From JAJEEA01 sp965116765 (lineage in GTDB: Bacteria > Acidobacteriota > Vicinamibacteria > Vicinamibacterales > UBA8438), in the NCBI GenBank assembly GCA_965116765.1, contig OZ220718.1, positions 620,001-684,000 on the forward strand: a stretch of DNA of 64,000 nucleotides. The letters are read 5' to 3'. Positions 41,579-50,802 of the stretch are shown here, piece after piece. The notes beneath the pieces were generated by a model. It was not told the DNA's origin. It searched no databases and worked only from the letters and a program-made list of their open reading frames with translations. Position 1 is the first letter of the stretch. Each line of letters starts with the position of its first letter. The translations under genes and the position numbers were made by a program.

Positions 41579-43186
41579 ATGCCGAGTGAGCGCTACGACG
41601 TCATCATCATCGGGACCGGCGCCGGGGGAGGCACCGTGGCCCGGGCCCTGGCCGATGCCCCGGCCCGCATCCTGCTGCTCGAACGGGGCCGCTTCGTGCC
41701 CCTGGAGCCCGAGAACCGGGACCCCGCGGCGGTCTGGAAGCACCGGCGCTACCAGACGTCGGAGCGCTGGCTGGACGGCGGCGGCAGGCCCTTCCGCCCG
41801 TACATGCACTACTGCGTCGGGGGCAACACCAAGTTCTGGGGCAGCGTCCTCTTCCGGATGCGTCGCGAGGACTTCCGCGAGACGGAGCACGTCGACGGGG
41901 TCTCGCCGGCCTGGCCCGTCGACTACGATGCGCTCGAGCCGTACTACGAGCGGGCGGAGCGGCTGTACGAGGTGCACGGGACCGCCGGTGCGGATCCGAC
42001 CGAGGCCCCGCGGAAGCCCTTCCCGCACGCCGCGGTTCCTCACGCGGAGCAGGTGGAAGCCTGGGTGGCCCGCATCCGCGAGCAGGGTCTCCATCCCTCG
42101 CCCCTGCCCCTCGGGCTGCGGGGGCCGGGAGAGCCGGGACGCTGCATCCTGTGCGACACGTGCAACTCGTTTCCCTGCCACCGCGACGCGAAGAGCGACG
42201 CCGACGTCTGCTGCGTGCGTCCCGCCGCCGGGCGTGACAACGTCACCCTGTGGACCGGGGCGCGGGCCCGGCGGCTGCTGACGGACCCCGGCGGCCGCCG
42301 GGTCGAGGCGGTGGAGGTCGACCACGCCGGCGAGCGGCGCCGCGTCGAGGCGTCCCTCGTCGTCCTGTCGTGCGGGGCGGTCAACTCGGCGGGGCTGCTG
42401 CTGCAGTCGGCCGACGGGAAGCACCCGCGCGGCCTCGCGAACTCGTCGGGCCTCGTGGGACGGCGCTACATGGCGCACCTCGCGACGATGATGGCGGGGT
42501 TCCATCCGTTCCGCCGCAACCGCACCGTGTTCCAGAAGACGGTGGCGATCAACGACTTCTATCTCGAGGGGCCGGACGGGGGTTACCCGCTCGGGCAGAT
42601 CCAGTCCCAGGGACGGACCCACGGGGTCATGGCCCAGACCGCGGTGCCGTGGATGCCGCTGGGGTTCTTCGACTACTGGGTGGCGCGGGGGCTCGACTGG
42701 CTCGCGATGACCGAGGACCTGCCGCGCCACGACAACCGGGTGACGGTCGACGCCGTCGGGCGCATCCGGCTGGACTACCGCCCGAACAACGTGCGCGCGC
42801 ACGAGCGGCTGGTCCGCGAGGTCCGGCGGATGCTGCGCCGGCTCGGGCTCGGGATCGTCTACGTCCATCCGCGGTCCATCCACAACACGACCCACCAGTG
42901 CGGCACCCTGTGCTTCGGGACCGATCCCCGGCGCTCGGTGCTCGACCCCTGGTGCCGGTCGCACGACGTCGAGAACCTCTTCGTCGTCGACGCGTCGTTC
43001 TTTCCGTCGTCGGCGGCCGTCAACCCGGGCCTGACCATCGTCGCGCAGGCCCTGCGGGCGGCCGACCACATCAGGGAGACGGAGCTGCGCTGCGGGCCTG
43101 CGGTGACGGCGGCCGCGCCGGGCGGGGTGCCCGCGGCCCCCGAGCCTGCGCCGCGGGAAAACGCACGCCAGGAGTTTGCGCCGTAG
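41579..43186 (+). CDS. GMC-family FAD oxidoreductase
   Basis: 535 aa from the ATG at 41579. FAD-binding motif DVIIIGTGAGGGTVARALAD at the N-terminus; YCVGGNTKFWGSVLFRMR and the C-terminal NTTHQCGTLCFGTDP, PSSAAVNPGLTIVAQALRAA match the gluconate/cellobiose dehydrogenase side of the GMC family. A cysteine-rich insert RCILCDTCNSFPC near 193 is seen in some members and could bind metal. Substrate unknown. The stop codon and the last residues (QEFAP) are inside repeat copy 7. Confidence 0.85.
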   Translation: MPSERYDVIIIGTGAGGGTVARALADAPARILLLERGRFVPLEPENRDPAAVWKHRRYQTSERWLDGGGRPFRPYMHYCVGGNTKFWGSVLFRMRREDFRETEHVDGVSPAWPVDYDALEPYYERAERLYEVHGTAGADPTEAPRKPFPHAAVPHAEQVEAWVARIREQGLHPSPLPLGLRGPGEPGRCILCDTCNSFPCHRDAKSDADVCCVRPAAGRDNVTLWTGARARRLLTDPGGRRVEAVEVDHAGERRRVEASLVVLSCGAVNSAGLLLQSADGKHPRGLANSSGLVGRRYMAHLATMMAGFHPFRRNRTVFQKTVAINDFYLEGPDGGYPLGQIQSQGRTHGVMAQTAVPWMPLGFFDYWVARGLDWLAMTEDLPRHDNRVTVDAVGRIRLDYRPNNVRAHERLVREVRRMLRRLGLGIVYVHPRSIHNTTHQCGTLCFGTDPRRSVLDPWCRSHDVENLFVVDASFFPSSAAVNPGLTIVAQALRAADHIRETELRCGPAVTAAAPGGVPAAPEPAPRENARQEFAP

Positions 43187-43255
43187 AACGGTGCAGACTC
43201 GCAGCAGGGTTGGCTGGGTGCCAGGCGGAGCCGAAGGCGACGATTGGCGGGCTGG
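43168..43255 (+). repeat. Hairpin repeat copy 7
   Basis: CAGGAGTTTGCGCCGTAGA and CGGTGCAGACTC form the hairpin, then AGCAGGGTTGGCTGGGTGCC and GCGGAGCCGAAGGCGACG. About 10 differences from copy 4. The TAG at 43184-43186 is the stop codon of the GMC gene. Confidence 0.85.
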
Positions 43256-43413
43256 CAAGGCGGTCGCCGGGAGGGTGGTCGGGCGGCAGGCGACGGGCGG
43301 CGGCTGGCGGCAGTGCAGGGGCGGTCGGCGGCCTCGCCGTCGGACTCGATGGAGCTGCCGGGCCCGGGTTTCCGGCCCGGTGCATGACAGGGCAGAGCAG
43401 GAGGGACACCGAC

Positions 43414-43953
43414 GTGCGCGTACGCTCCTTCAGCCACACGGGCATCACGGTGGCCGACTTCAACCGGGCGGTCCGGTTCTACTGGGACGTCTTCGGGTGC
43501 CCCCTGGTGGGCGTGTCGGACGCCCCGGCGGAGCGGGTGCGGGGCTTCTTCGGGGTCGACGCCCCCGAGCCGACCTGCAGGATCGGCTGGATTCGGGTCC
43601 CCGGGGGCGCCGTGATCGAGATATTCGAGTTCCGGCCGGACCAGCCCGCGGCCGAGGTGGCCTGGAACCGGGTCGGGTTGACCCATCTCTGCTTCAACGT
43701 GCGGGACACCTCGCGCTGGCACGACTACCTGGTGGACAAGGGGGTGGAGATCGTCAGCCGGCCCGAGCGGTCGCCCCACGGCCACACCCTGTTCTTCGCC
43801 CGCGACCCCGACGGCAACCTCATCGAGCTGACCGATCTGCGCCACATGCACCACGTGCTGCGGTGGCTGGGCCCGCTCGGCGGCTGGCTCTTCCGGCGGG
43901 GCGTCGGCCAGGACTACCGGCGCTATTACGAACCGTCCGAGCCGCGGCCGTGA
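43414..43953 (+). CDS. VOC-family (glyoxalase/dioxygenase-like) protein
   Basis: 179 aa from the GTG at 43414, chosen because AGGAGGG lies eight bases upstream; an ATG at 43384 is less well supported. One VOC domain with two beta-alpha-beta-beta-beta modules: RSFSHTGITVADFNRAVRFY, WIRVPGGAVIEIFEF, GLTHLCFNVRDTSRWHDYL, and FFARDPDGNLIEL. Conserved His and Glu ligands suggest a metal-dependent isomerase, lyase or dioxygenase. Substrate unknown. Confidence 0.85.
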   Translation: MRVRSFSHTGITVADFNRAVRFYWDVFGCPLVGVSDAPAERVRGFFGVDAPEPTCRIGWIRVPGGAVIEIFEFRPDQPAAEVAWNRVGLTHLCFNVRDTSRWHDYLVDKGVEIVSRPERSPHGHTLFFARDPDGNLIELTDLRHMHHVLRWLGPLGGWLFRRGVGQDYRRYYEPSEPRP

Positions 43954-44110
43954 GGGTGACGTTCGGCAACGGGAGGTCCGCCGGCGCCGGGAGTGAAACG
44001 ACCCGCGGCGGCGGCATGCCCAACTTCGAAGGCTGGCTCGAGGGCTGCCTCGCGGGCGCCGCGACCGCGACGTCGCGGGAACGCGAGCGTTGTCCGGCTG
44101 CGCCCGAAGC

Positions 44111-45217
44111 TCACCCCCGGTGGACCCGCCCGGCAATCTCCGCCACCCGCGCCGGCACGTCCTCGGGCAGCTCGGGATAGATGGGCAGGCTCAGCGTTCG
44201 GGCGGCGGCCGCCTCGGCGTGGGGATGGTCGCCGGCCCCGCCTCCGAGATCGGCGCACCACGCCTGCAGGTGTATGGGCACCGGGTAGTGCAGCCCGGTC
44301 CCGATTCCCTCCCTCTGGAGCGCCCGGCGCAGGGCGTCGCGGTGCGGGGTCTCCACCGCGTAGCAGTTGTAGACGTGCCGAACGTCGGATATGGCCGCCG
44401 GTACGACGACCCCGGTCGGGGCGAGCGCGCGGTCGTAGGCGGCGGCGATGCGGCGGCGGGCCGCCGTCCACGCCGGGAGATGACGGAGCTTGACCCGGAG
44501 AATGGCGGCCTGCAGGGCCTCCATCCGGTAGTTGAAGCCGGCTTGCGGCGGCGTGCGCCGGTCGTCGCCGCCCCAGCTCCGCAGCGCGCGAACGGCGCGG
44601 GCGTGCGCCTCGTCGCCGGTGACCACCATGCCGCCCTCGCCGTACGCCCCGAGGTTCTTGGTGGGGTAGAAGCTGAAGCAGCCGAGGTCGCCGAGGCCGC
44701 CGACCCGGCGGCCGCGGTACTCGGCACCGTGCGCCTGCGCCGCATCCTCGATGACCGCCACGCCGCGCCGGCGGGCGAGGGCGAGCAGGGGGTCGAGGTC
44801 GGCGGGATGACCGTAGAGATGCACCGGAATCACCGCCCTGGTGCGCCCGGTCATCGCCTCCTCGACCCGGGCCGCGTCCATGGTGCGGGTCCGCGGGTCG
44901 ATGTCGACGAACACCGGGGTCGCACCGGTGTAACGGATGGCCGCGACGGTGGCGATGAACGTGAACGGGACCGTGATCACCTCGTCGCCGGGTCCGGCGC
45001 CGGCCGCGAGGAGGGCGAGGTGGAGGGCGCTGGTGCCCGAGTTGACGGCGATGCCGTGGCCGGCGCCGCAGAAGGCGGCGAACTCGCGCTCGAAGGCGTC
45101 CACCTCGGGTCCGAGCGCGAACCGGCCGCTGCCGAGAACGCGCGCCACCGCCTCGTCGATCTCGGGTCCGATCGACGCGTACTGCGCGCGGAGGTCCACG
45201 AGGGGGACTTCGGTCAC
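44111..45217 (-). CDS. DegT/DnrJ/EryC1 aminotransferase
   Basis: 368 aa from the GTG at 45217, overlapping the upstream gene's stop (GTGA). PLP-dependent aminotransferase acting on nucleotide-linked keto-sugars. Seen: VNSGTSALHLALLAAG, DEVITVPFTFIATVAAIRYT, AVIEDAAQAHGAEYRG, and SFYPTKNLGAYGEGGM with the Schiff-base Lys in PTKNLG. It likely makes an amino sugar for a glycan. It is on the minus strand, together with the AlgX-like gene. Confidence 0.92.
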   Translation of the reverse strand: MTEVPLVDLRAQYASIGPEIDEAVARVLGSGRFALGPEVDAFEREFAAFCGAGHGIAVNSGTSALHLALLAAGAGPGDEVITVPFTFIATVAAIRYTGATPVFVDIDPRTRTMDAARVEEAMTGRTRAVIPVHLYGHPADLDPLLALARRRGVAVIEDAAQAHGAEYRGRRVGGLGDLGCFSFYPTKNLGAYGEGGMVVTGDEAHARAVRALRSWGGDDRRTPPQAGFNYRMEALQAAILRVKLRHLPAWTAARRRIAAAYDRALAPTGVVVPAAISDVRHVYNCYAVETPHRDALRRALQREGIGTGLHYPVPIHLQAWCADLGGGAGDHPHAEAAAARTLSLPIYPELPEDVPARVAEIAGRVHRG

Positions 45218-46272
45218 GGCGCGATGGATACCGGACGCCAGTCGTCGCGCGCGCCGAGCGCGCGCGCCGCGAAGCACCAGATGACGAGGCGCTTCCGGCC
45301 CCAGTAGCCCGGGTCGGCGCCAACCCGCTCGACGAGCGCGTCGAGGGCGGCCACGGGGGAGGGGTCGGTCGTCGCCGCGAGATCGACGGGGAGGCCGAGC
45401 TCGAAGGCGAGCTGATCGGGCAGCCCCGCCCCGGCCGCGTGCAGCTCGCCGCCGCCATGGAAGACCAGCGCGTGACTGTCGCCGAGGAGCAGGACGGGGC
45501 TCTCGGGATCGGTCGCGACCGCCGTGCGGTCCTGCCCCGTCGCGCGAATGACGCCCCGCAGGCGCAGCTCCTCCCGGGCCGCGGGGACGCCGTCGGGCCC
45601 GGTGAGGTCGCCGGTGATGCCGATGCTGTACCAGCTCGCCCCGAACGACTCCGTGGCGAGCTCCGCATGCCACGGCCGGGCCCGGACGTCGGCGGCGATG
45701 GCGGCGGCGGCCGTCGTGCAGCCGCTGCCCGACCAGTGGGTGTCGGTGCGGCAGTACAGCGGGCCCTCCGCGTGGAAGCGCTCGCGGATGAAGTGATCCG
45801 TCAGGTCCAGGACGTCGACGCCGCCCGCGCGGAGCCGATCGTAGAGCCGTTCGAGGGCGGGGTCGAGACGGGGCACGGGAATGGGGACCGCCACCGCGCC
45901 GGACACCTTCTCGGGGAAGATGACCGACTTCGGCGGCACCGGGGCCAGGAGCAGCTCGACGCCCAGCGCCTCCAGCTGGCGGTGCAGGTCGAGAATGGTC
46001 GCGACGGGGCCCCTCTCCGTCTCCGCCGCCGCGTCCCCGGGGTCCGTTTCCCGCAGGCCGTCCACGCCCACCACCCGCAGCTCGGGAGCGAGGAAGAGCC
46101 AGTCGTCCACCCCGCCGACGGCGATGCGCTGCGCGGTCTCGGCCTCGCGCGCGAGCCGGTCCAGCTCGGCTTGGAACGGAGCCAGCACGGGGCCGGCGTC
46201 CGGCGCACCGCACGCGGCGAGGATCGTCGCGGCGGCCGCCCCGACGGCGAGGCGGGCGGCGGCGTGGGTCAT
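45214..46272 (-). CDS. AlgX/AlgJ-like SGNH lipoprotein
   Basis: 352 aa from the ATG at 46272, which places the lipobox TILAAC at residues 16-21. SGNH-hydrolase-like fold related to AlgX/AlgJ O-acetyltransferases: LLAPVPPKSVIFPEKVSG, RTDTHWSGSGCTTAAAAIAA (the DTHW catalytic Asp/His region), and LLLGDSHALVF (nucleophile Ser). It probably acetylates or modifies an exported polysaccharide, consistent with the neighbouring sugar-modifying genes. Confidence 0.78.
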   Translation of the reverse strand: MTHAAARLAVGAAAATILAACGAPDAGPVLAPFQAELDRLAREAETAQRIAVGGVDDWLFLAPELRVVGVDGLRETDPGDAAAETERGPVATILDLHRQLEALGVELLLAPVPPKSVIFPEKVSGAVAVPIPVPRLDPALERLYDRLRAGGVDVLDLTDHFIRERFHAEGPLYCRTDTHWSGSGCTTAAAAIAADVRARPWHAELATESFGASWYSIGITGDLTGPDGVPAAREELRLRGVIRATGQDRTAVATDPESPVLLLGDSHALVFHGGGELHAAGAGLPDQLAFELGLPVDLAATTDPSPVAALDALVERVGADPGYWGRKRLVIWCFAARALGARDDWRPVSIAP

Positions 46273-46512
46273 GACTCGGTCCCGGTTTCGGCCGGGCGCC
46301 GGCGATGGAGGACTTGCCTCGGGATTCGCGGGAACCACCGCCGCGACGGGCGATGCCGCGCGGGAAGAAACGAACCGGCGGAGGGAACGATCCGCCCGAT
46401 CCGCCAAAGAAACTGGTGATTACGAACGGCGCCCATTGTACCATCGTCGCGTCTGCGCCGGCCGGCGCCGGGTCCGGCCGCCGGCGGCGGCTTCGCCCTT
46501 TCTCCACTGCCC
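46273..46512. other. Divergent intergenic region
   Basis: 240 bases between the AlgX-like gene (minus) and the asparagine-synthetase homologue (plus). Contains an AT-rich patch (GGTGATTACGAACGG, near 46413) likely to hold promoters; no definite -35/-10 pair. Confidence 0.4.
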
Positions 46513-48399
46513 ATGTCCGGTATCGCCGGCATCGTCGAACGCGACCCGGACCGCCCGGTGGATCCGACCCAGGTCAATCGCATGGTCGAGACCCTGCGCC
46601 ATCGGGGGCCCGATCAGCACGGCCAGCTCGTCCGGCCGGGGGTGGGCCTCGGCATGCGGCGGCTGCCGATCATCGACGTCCGCAACGGGCAGCAGCCGTT
46701 CTCGAGCGAGGACGGGTCGACGCATCTGGTGGCGAACGGGGAGATCTACAACCACGCCGAGCTGCGCCGGGAGCTCGTCGGGAGGGGCCACCGGTTCCGG
46801 AGCCGGTCGGACGTCGAGGTCATACTGCACGGCTACGAGGCGTTCGGCGTCGACGTGGTGACCCGCCTGCGCGGCATGTTCGCCTTCGCGTTGTGGGACG
46901 CCAACAACCGCCGCTTCTTCGCCGGCCGCGATCGGGCCGGCGAGAAGCCCCTCTTCTACGCGCAGACCCCCCAGCGCCTCCTGTTCGGATCCGAGATGAA
47001 GGCCCTGCTCCTGCGGCCGGAAGCGTCGCGGGAGATGGACTTCGAGGCGCTGGATCAGTTCCTGACCTACGGGTACGTGCTGAACCCCCGGACCATCTTC
47101 GCCGACGTCCGGAGCCTGCCCCCGGCCCACTACCTGATCTACGAGCGCGGCTCCGTGAAGATCGAGCGGTACTGGGACCCCGCGTCGGTGCCGGTCCGGA
47201 GCTGGAGCGACGACGAGGCGGCGTCGGCGCTCCGCGAGGCGCTGTCGCGGGCGGTCGCCGCCCAGATGATGTCGGACGTGCCCCTCGGCGCGTTCATGGG
47301 GGGGGACGTCGACTCGAGCGCCGTCGTCGGCCTGATGGCGACGGCGGCCGAGCGACCGGTCGCCACCTTCAGCCTCGGCTTCGAGGCCGCCGGCTACGAC
47401 GAGCTGCCCCAGGCCCGCGCCGTGGCGTCGCACTTCGGGACCGACCACCGGGAGGCGGTGGTCGACCCCGACCTCGCCACGCTGTTCGAACGCGTGGCGG
47501 CCCATTTCGACCAGCCGTTCGCCGACGCCTCGTCGTTCCCGATCTTCCTGGTGTCGCAGATCGCCCGCCAGCACGTGACCACGGCCCTGTCCGGCAGCGG
47601 GGGGGCCGCGCTCTTCGGCGGCTACCGGACCTACCGGATCGAGGCGCTGGCTCGGCGCGTCTCGAAGCTGGCTCCCGACGCCGCGTTGCGGCTGCTCTCC
47701 GCGGCGACGGCCCTGCTGCCGCACAGCGAGAAGAAGCAGGGGGTCATCAACCGGCTGCGCCGATTCGCCCGGGGGCTGGCGACGGGCCCCGAGAACATCG
47801 CGCACTACCGGTGGATGACGGTCCTCGACGTTCCCGAGAAGCGGCGCATCTACACGCCGGCCCTTCGCCGGGCCCTCCTCGACAGCGACGTGTACGCCCC
47901 GATTCGCCGCCATCTGCAGGGCGCGCACACCGACGACATCCTCAACCGCCAGCTGTACGCGGACCTGCAGGTGTTCCTGAGCGACGATCTGCTCGCGGCC
48001 GTCGACCGGCTGAGCATGGCGACCTCCCTGGAGACGCGGGCGCCCTTCCTCGACGTCGACGTCATGGAGCTGGCGTTCTCGATGCCGGGCTCCCTGAAGA
48101 TCCGGAACGGCGACCGTCAGTACATCCTCAAGCTCGCGCTGCGCCCGCTTCTGCCGGAGTCGACGCTGCGGCGGCCGACGGCGGGGTTCTTCATGCCCAC
48201 GCGGACCTGGCTGCGGAACCAGTGGGCCCTGCCCATGCAGGACCTCCTGGGGCCCGATCAGGTGCGGCGGCGGGGCTGGTTCGAGCCCGGCGAGGTCACC
48301 CGCCGGATCGACGAGCACCTGGCCGGCCGCCGCGACCATTCCCGTCTCCTGTTCGGCCTGATGGTGCTCGAGCGCTGGTCCCAGACGTTCCTCGACTGA
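46513..48399 (+). CDS. Asparagine-synthetase-like protein with altered catalytic residues
   Basis: 628 aa, the length of glycan-cluster AsnB-type amidotransferases. N-terminal class II glutaminase fold is intact in RHRGPD, NGEIYNHAELRREL, SRSDVEVILHGYE, but residue 2 is Ser (MSGIAGIV) instead of the nucleophile Cys. The synthetase PP-loop, normally SGGxDSS, reads GAFMGGDVDSS near 259-269. The later SGDGGDELFGGY reads SGSGGAALFGGY near 360-371, losing three acidic residues. Both half-reactions thus look disabled while the scaffold is kept. It may be a binding or regulatory protein in this cluster, or inactive. No frameshift. Confidence 0.9.
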   Translation: MSGIAGIVERDPDRPVDPTQVNRMVETLRHRGPDQHGQLVRPGVGLGMRRLPIIDVRNGQQPFSSEDGSTHLVANGEIYNHAELRRELVGRGHRFRSRSDVEVILHGYEAFGVDVVTRLRGMFAFALWDANNRRFFAGRDRAGEKPLFYAQTPQRLLFGSEMKALLLRPEASREMDFEALDQFLTYGYVLNPRTIFADVRSLPPAHYLIYERGSVKIERYWDPASVPVRSWSDDEAASALREALSRAVAAQMMSDVPLGAFMGGDVDSSAVVGLMATAAERPVATFSLGFEAAGYDELPQARAVASHFGTDHREAVVDPDLATLFERVAAHFDQPFADASSFPIFLVSQIARQHVTTALSGSGGAALFGGYRTYRIEALARRVSKLAPDAALRLLSAATALLPHSEKKQGVINRLRRFARGLATGPENIAHYRWMTVLDVPEKRRIYTPALRRALLDSDVYAPIRRHLQGAHTDDILNRQLYADLQVFLSDDLLAAVDRLSMATSLETRAPFLDVDVMELAFSMPGSLKIRNGDRQYILKLALRPLLPESTLRRPTAGFFMPTRTWLRNQWALPMQDLLGPDQVRRRGWFEPGEVTRRIDEHLAGRRDHSRLLFGLMVLERWSQTFLD

Positions 48400-48553
48400 T
48401 GCGGCCTCCAGGCGCAGAGCCGCGCGGACCGCCCCGCCCGCTTTCGTCGTATCATGGGCATGGTGCGGCGCGGGCCCGGCGGGCGCGTTCGCCGGGCCCG
48501 CGCCGAGCCGCCCGGCGGACCGGTCCGCGGCACGACACCCCGACGGCGCAGTC

Positions 48554-49384
48554 ATGGCCTACGAGAGCGCACTCGAGAAGAAGCTGGCCCGCAAGGTCAC
48601 CAAGGCCATCGTCGACTTCGAGCTCATCGAGGACGGCGATCGGGTCATGGTCGGCCTGTCCGGCGGCAAGGACAGCTGGGCGCTGATGCAGCTGCTGGAC
48701 GCGCTGCGGCGGCGGGCGCCGGTCGACTTCACCCTGGTGGCGGTGAACGTGCATTCGGGCTATCGCGACTACCGGCACGACGCGATCGAGCGGGCCTGCG
48801 CGGAGCGGGGTTGGGAGCTGCGGGTCGAGCACACGACCATCGGCGCGATCATCGACGACAAGCTCGACGAGCGGGCGACCCCCTGCTCGCTGTGCGCCCG
48901 CCTCCGGCGCGGCGTCCTGTACCGAATCGCCGGCGAGGTGGGAGCGACCAAGATCGCCCTCGGGCATCACGCCGACGACTTCATCGAGACCCTGCTGCTG
49001 AACCTTTTCTTCGCCGGGGCCCTGAAGGCGATGCCGGCCCGCCTGGTGTCCGACGATCGACGCCACGTGGTCGTTCGCCCTCTGGTCTACGTCAGCGAGG
49101 AGGAGGCGCGGGACTACACCCGGCAGGCGGGCCTGCCCGTGATCGGCTGCTGCTGCCCGGCCTGCGGCGACCTGGGCCTGCAGAGGCAGCGCGTCAAGCG
49201 GCTTCTGCTCGACCTCGAACGGGAGCATCCGGGGGTGAAGCAGTCGATGCTGAAGGCGCTCGGCAACGTCGCGGGGCGCCACCTGCTCGATCGGCGCCTG
49301 AACCCGGTGTCGGAGCTTCGGGCGGGCGTGGCCGCATCCCTCCCGGCGGCGCCGTCCTCGTCCGGCGAGGCGGCGGCCGTCTGA
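48554..49384 (+). CDS. ttcA: tRNA 2-thiocytidine biosynthesis protein TtcA-like
   Basis: 276 aa. ATP-dependent tRNA thiolase with PP-loop MVGLSGGKDSWALMQLL near 33-45, CSLCARLRRG (Fe-S Cys pair, about 117), LGHHADDFIETLLLNL, and CCCPACGDLGLQRQRVK near the end. Converts cytidine 32 to 2-thiocytidine. Housekeeping; the upstream gene is the asparagine-synthetase homologue. Confidence 0.9.
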   Translation: MAYESALEKKLARKVTKAIVDFELIEDGDRVMVGLSGGKDSWALMQLLDALRRRAPVDFTLVAVNVHSGYRDYRHDAIERACAERGWELRVEHTTIGAIIDDKLDERATPCSLCARLRRGVLYRIAGEVGATKIALGHHADDFIETLLLNLFFAGALKAMPARLVSDDRRHVVVRPLVYVSEEEARDYTRQAGLPVIGCCCPACGDLGLQRQRVKRLLLDLEREHPGVKQSMLKALGNVAGRHLLDRRLNPVSELRAGVAASLPAAPSSSGEAAAV

Positions 49385-49465
49385 ACGCGCCGCCATGCGT
49401 GCGCGCCCGGGCCCGGGGGCGCCGATCCGCGCGGGCTCCGGGAGCGCGCGGGCTTCAGGAGACCG

Positions 49466-49915
49466 ATGCGAGCGGTCGTTCAGCGGGTGACCTCGGCCCG
49501 GGTCACCGTCGACGAGAGGACGGTGGGCAGCATTGGGCAGGGGCTGCTGGTGCTGGTGGGGATCGCACGCGACGACGGGCGCGACGCCGTGTCCTATCTG
49601 GTCGACAAGGTCGTCGGGCTGCGGGTCTTTCCGGACGACGACGGGCGCATGAACCGCTCCGTGCGCGAGGTCGGCGGGGGCATCCTGCTCGTTTCCCAGT
49701 TCACGCTCTACGGAGACTGTCGTCGGGGGCGGCGCCCCTCGTTCGACGCGGCCGCGCGTCCGGAGGAAGCGCGCCCCGTGTACGACGAGCTGGTCCGGCG
49801 GTTCCGCGATCGGGGGGTTCGCGTCGAGACCGGAGTGTTTCAGGCGCACATGGGGGTCGACTCCGTCAACGACGGACCGGTGACGATCCTCCTCGACACC
49901 GGGAAGGCATTCTGA
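49466..49915 (+). CDS. dtd: D-aminoacyl-tRNA deacylase
   Basis: 149 aa, the usual length. Removes D-amino acids from mischarged tRNA. Conserved start MRAVVQRVTSARVTVDE, LLVSQFTLYGDCRRGRRPSF (SQFTL motif), and NDGPVTILLDT near the C-terminus (GP motif). All expected segments are present. Confidence 0.95.
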   Translation: MRAVVQRVTSARVTVDERTVGSIGQGLLVLVGIARDDGRDAVSYLVDKVVGLRVFPDDDGRMNRSVREVGGGILLVSQFTLYGDCRRGRRPSFDAAARPEEARPVYDELVRRFRDRGVRVETGVFQAHMGVDSVNDGPVTILLDTGKAF

Positions 49916-49927
49916 ACGGGGAGAGGG

Positions 49928-50782
49928 ATGAGCGGCAGGTTGACGCGTCTGGCGGGGTGGGTGATTGGATTCTGCCTCGTCGCGGGGGCAGGGGCGGCCC
50001 AGCAGCGGCCGCTGCTGACCGAAGATCCCGAGCCCGTCGGGGACGGCCTCGTGCTCCTGGAGGCGGGCATCGACAACACGTGGAACCACATCTTTCCCGT
50101 GTCGGGGCTCCAGGGGCAGCTCTTGCGGTTGCCGCGGCTCGGCCTCAGCTTCGGCATGGGGTCCCGGGCCGAGATCCAGCTCGAGGCCGTGTCCATCAGC
50201 CGCCTCGTCATCTCCGAGCGCTTCGACGCGCCGCTGGCGCACATGGTCGAGGTCCCCGGCGACACGACGCGGGGCTGGGAGGACGCCGTGATCGGGGCCA
50301 AGGTCAAGCTGGCCAACGAGGGCGCGGTGATGCCGGCCGTCGCCCTGCGTTTCGCGACGCGGCTGCCCAACGCCAGCAACGAGACCGGGCTCGGGCTCGA
50401 CACCATGGACTTCTTCCAGTCGCTGCTCGTCGGCAAGACGGTGCAGTCGATTCGCCTCGTCGGCAACATCGGCGTGGGCATTCTGTCGGACCCGACGCGC
50501 GGCGACCGCCAGAACGACGTGCTGACCTACGGTATCTCGCTGGCCCGGGCGATAACCGCCGCGTCGGAGATCGTCGGCGAGCTCAACGGGCGCATCAGCA
50601 CGCGGCGGGGGACGCCGCCGCCCGGCACCGAGAGCCGCGGCCGCATGACCTTCGGGCTGCGCCATACCCGCGGGGCGGTCCGGTTGGACGGCGGGTTGTT
50701 CACCGGGCTCACGGCCCTCGATCCCAAGCTCGGCGTGACCGCCGGCCTCACCTGGGTGTTCAGGAGCCCGCTGGGGCCCTGA
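49928..50782 (+). CDS. Exported barrel-like protein of unknown function
   Basis: 284 aa. GGGGAGAGGG lies just before the ATG. Signal peptide GWVIGFCLVAGAGAAQQ, then long amphipathic beta strands (GLVLLEAGIDNTWNHIFPV; AEIQLEAVSISRLVISE; GRMTFGLRHTRGAVRLDGG) and a C-terminal strand ending LTWVFRSP, consistent with an outer-membrane barrel or transporter-like (MetA-pathway phenol degradation-like) protein. No ligand is evident. Confidence 0.7.
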   Translation: MSGRLTRLAGWVIGFCLVAGAGAAQQRPLLTEDPEPVGDGLVLLEAGIDNTWNHIFPVSGLQGQLLRLPRLGLSFGMGSRAEIQLEAVSISRLVISERFDAPLAHMVEVPGDTTRGWEDAVIGAKVKLANEGAVMPAVALRFATRLPNASNETGLGLDTMDFFQSLLVGKTVQSIRLVGNIGVGILSDPTRGDRQNDVLTYGISLARAITAASEIVGELNGRISTRRGTPPPGTESRGRMTFGLRHTRGAVRLDGGLFTGLTALDPKLGVTAGLTWVFRSPLGP

Positions 50783-50802
50783 CCGGACGGATCCCGGCCA
50801 CC

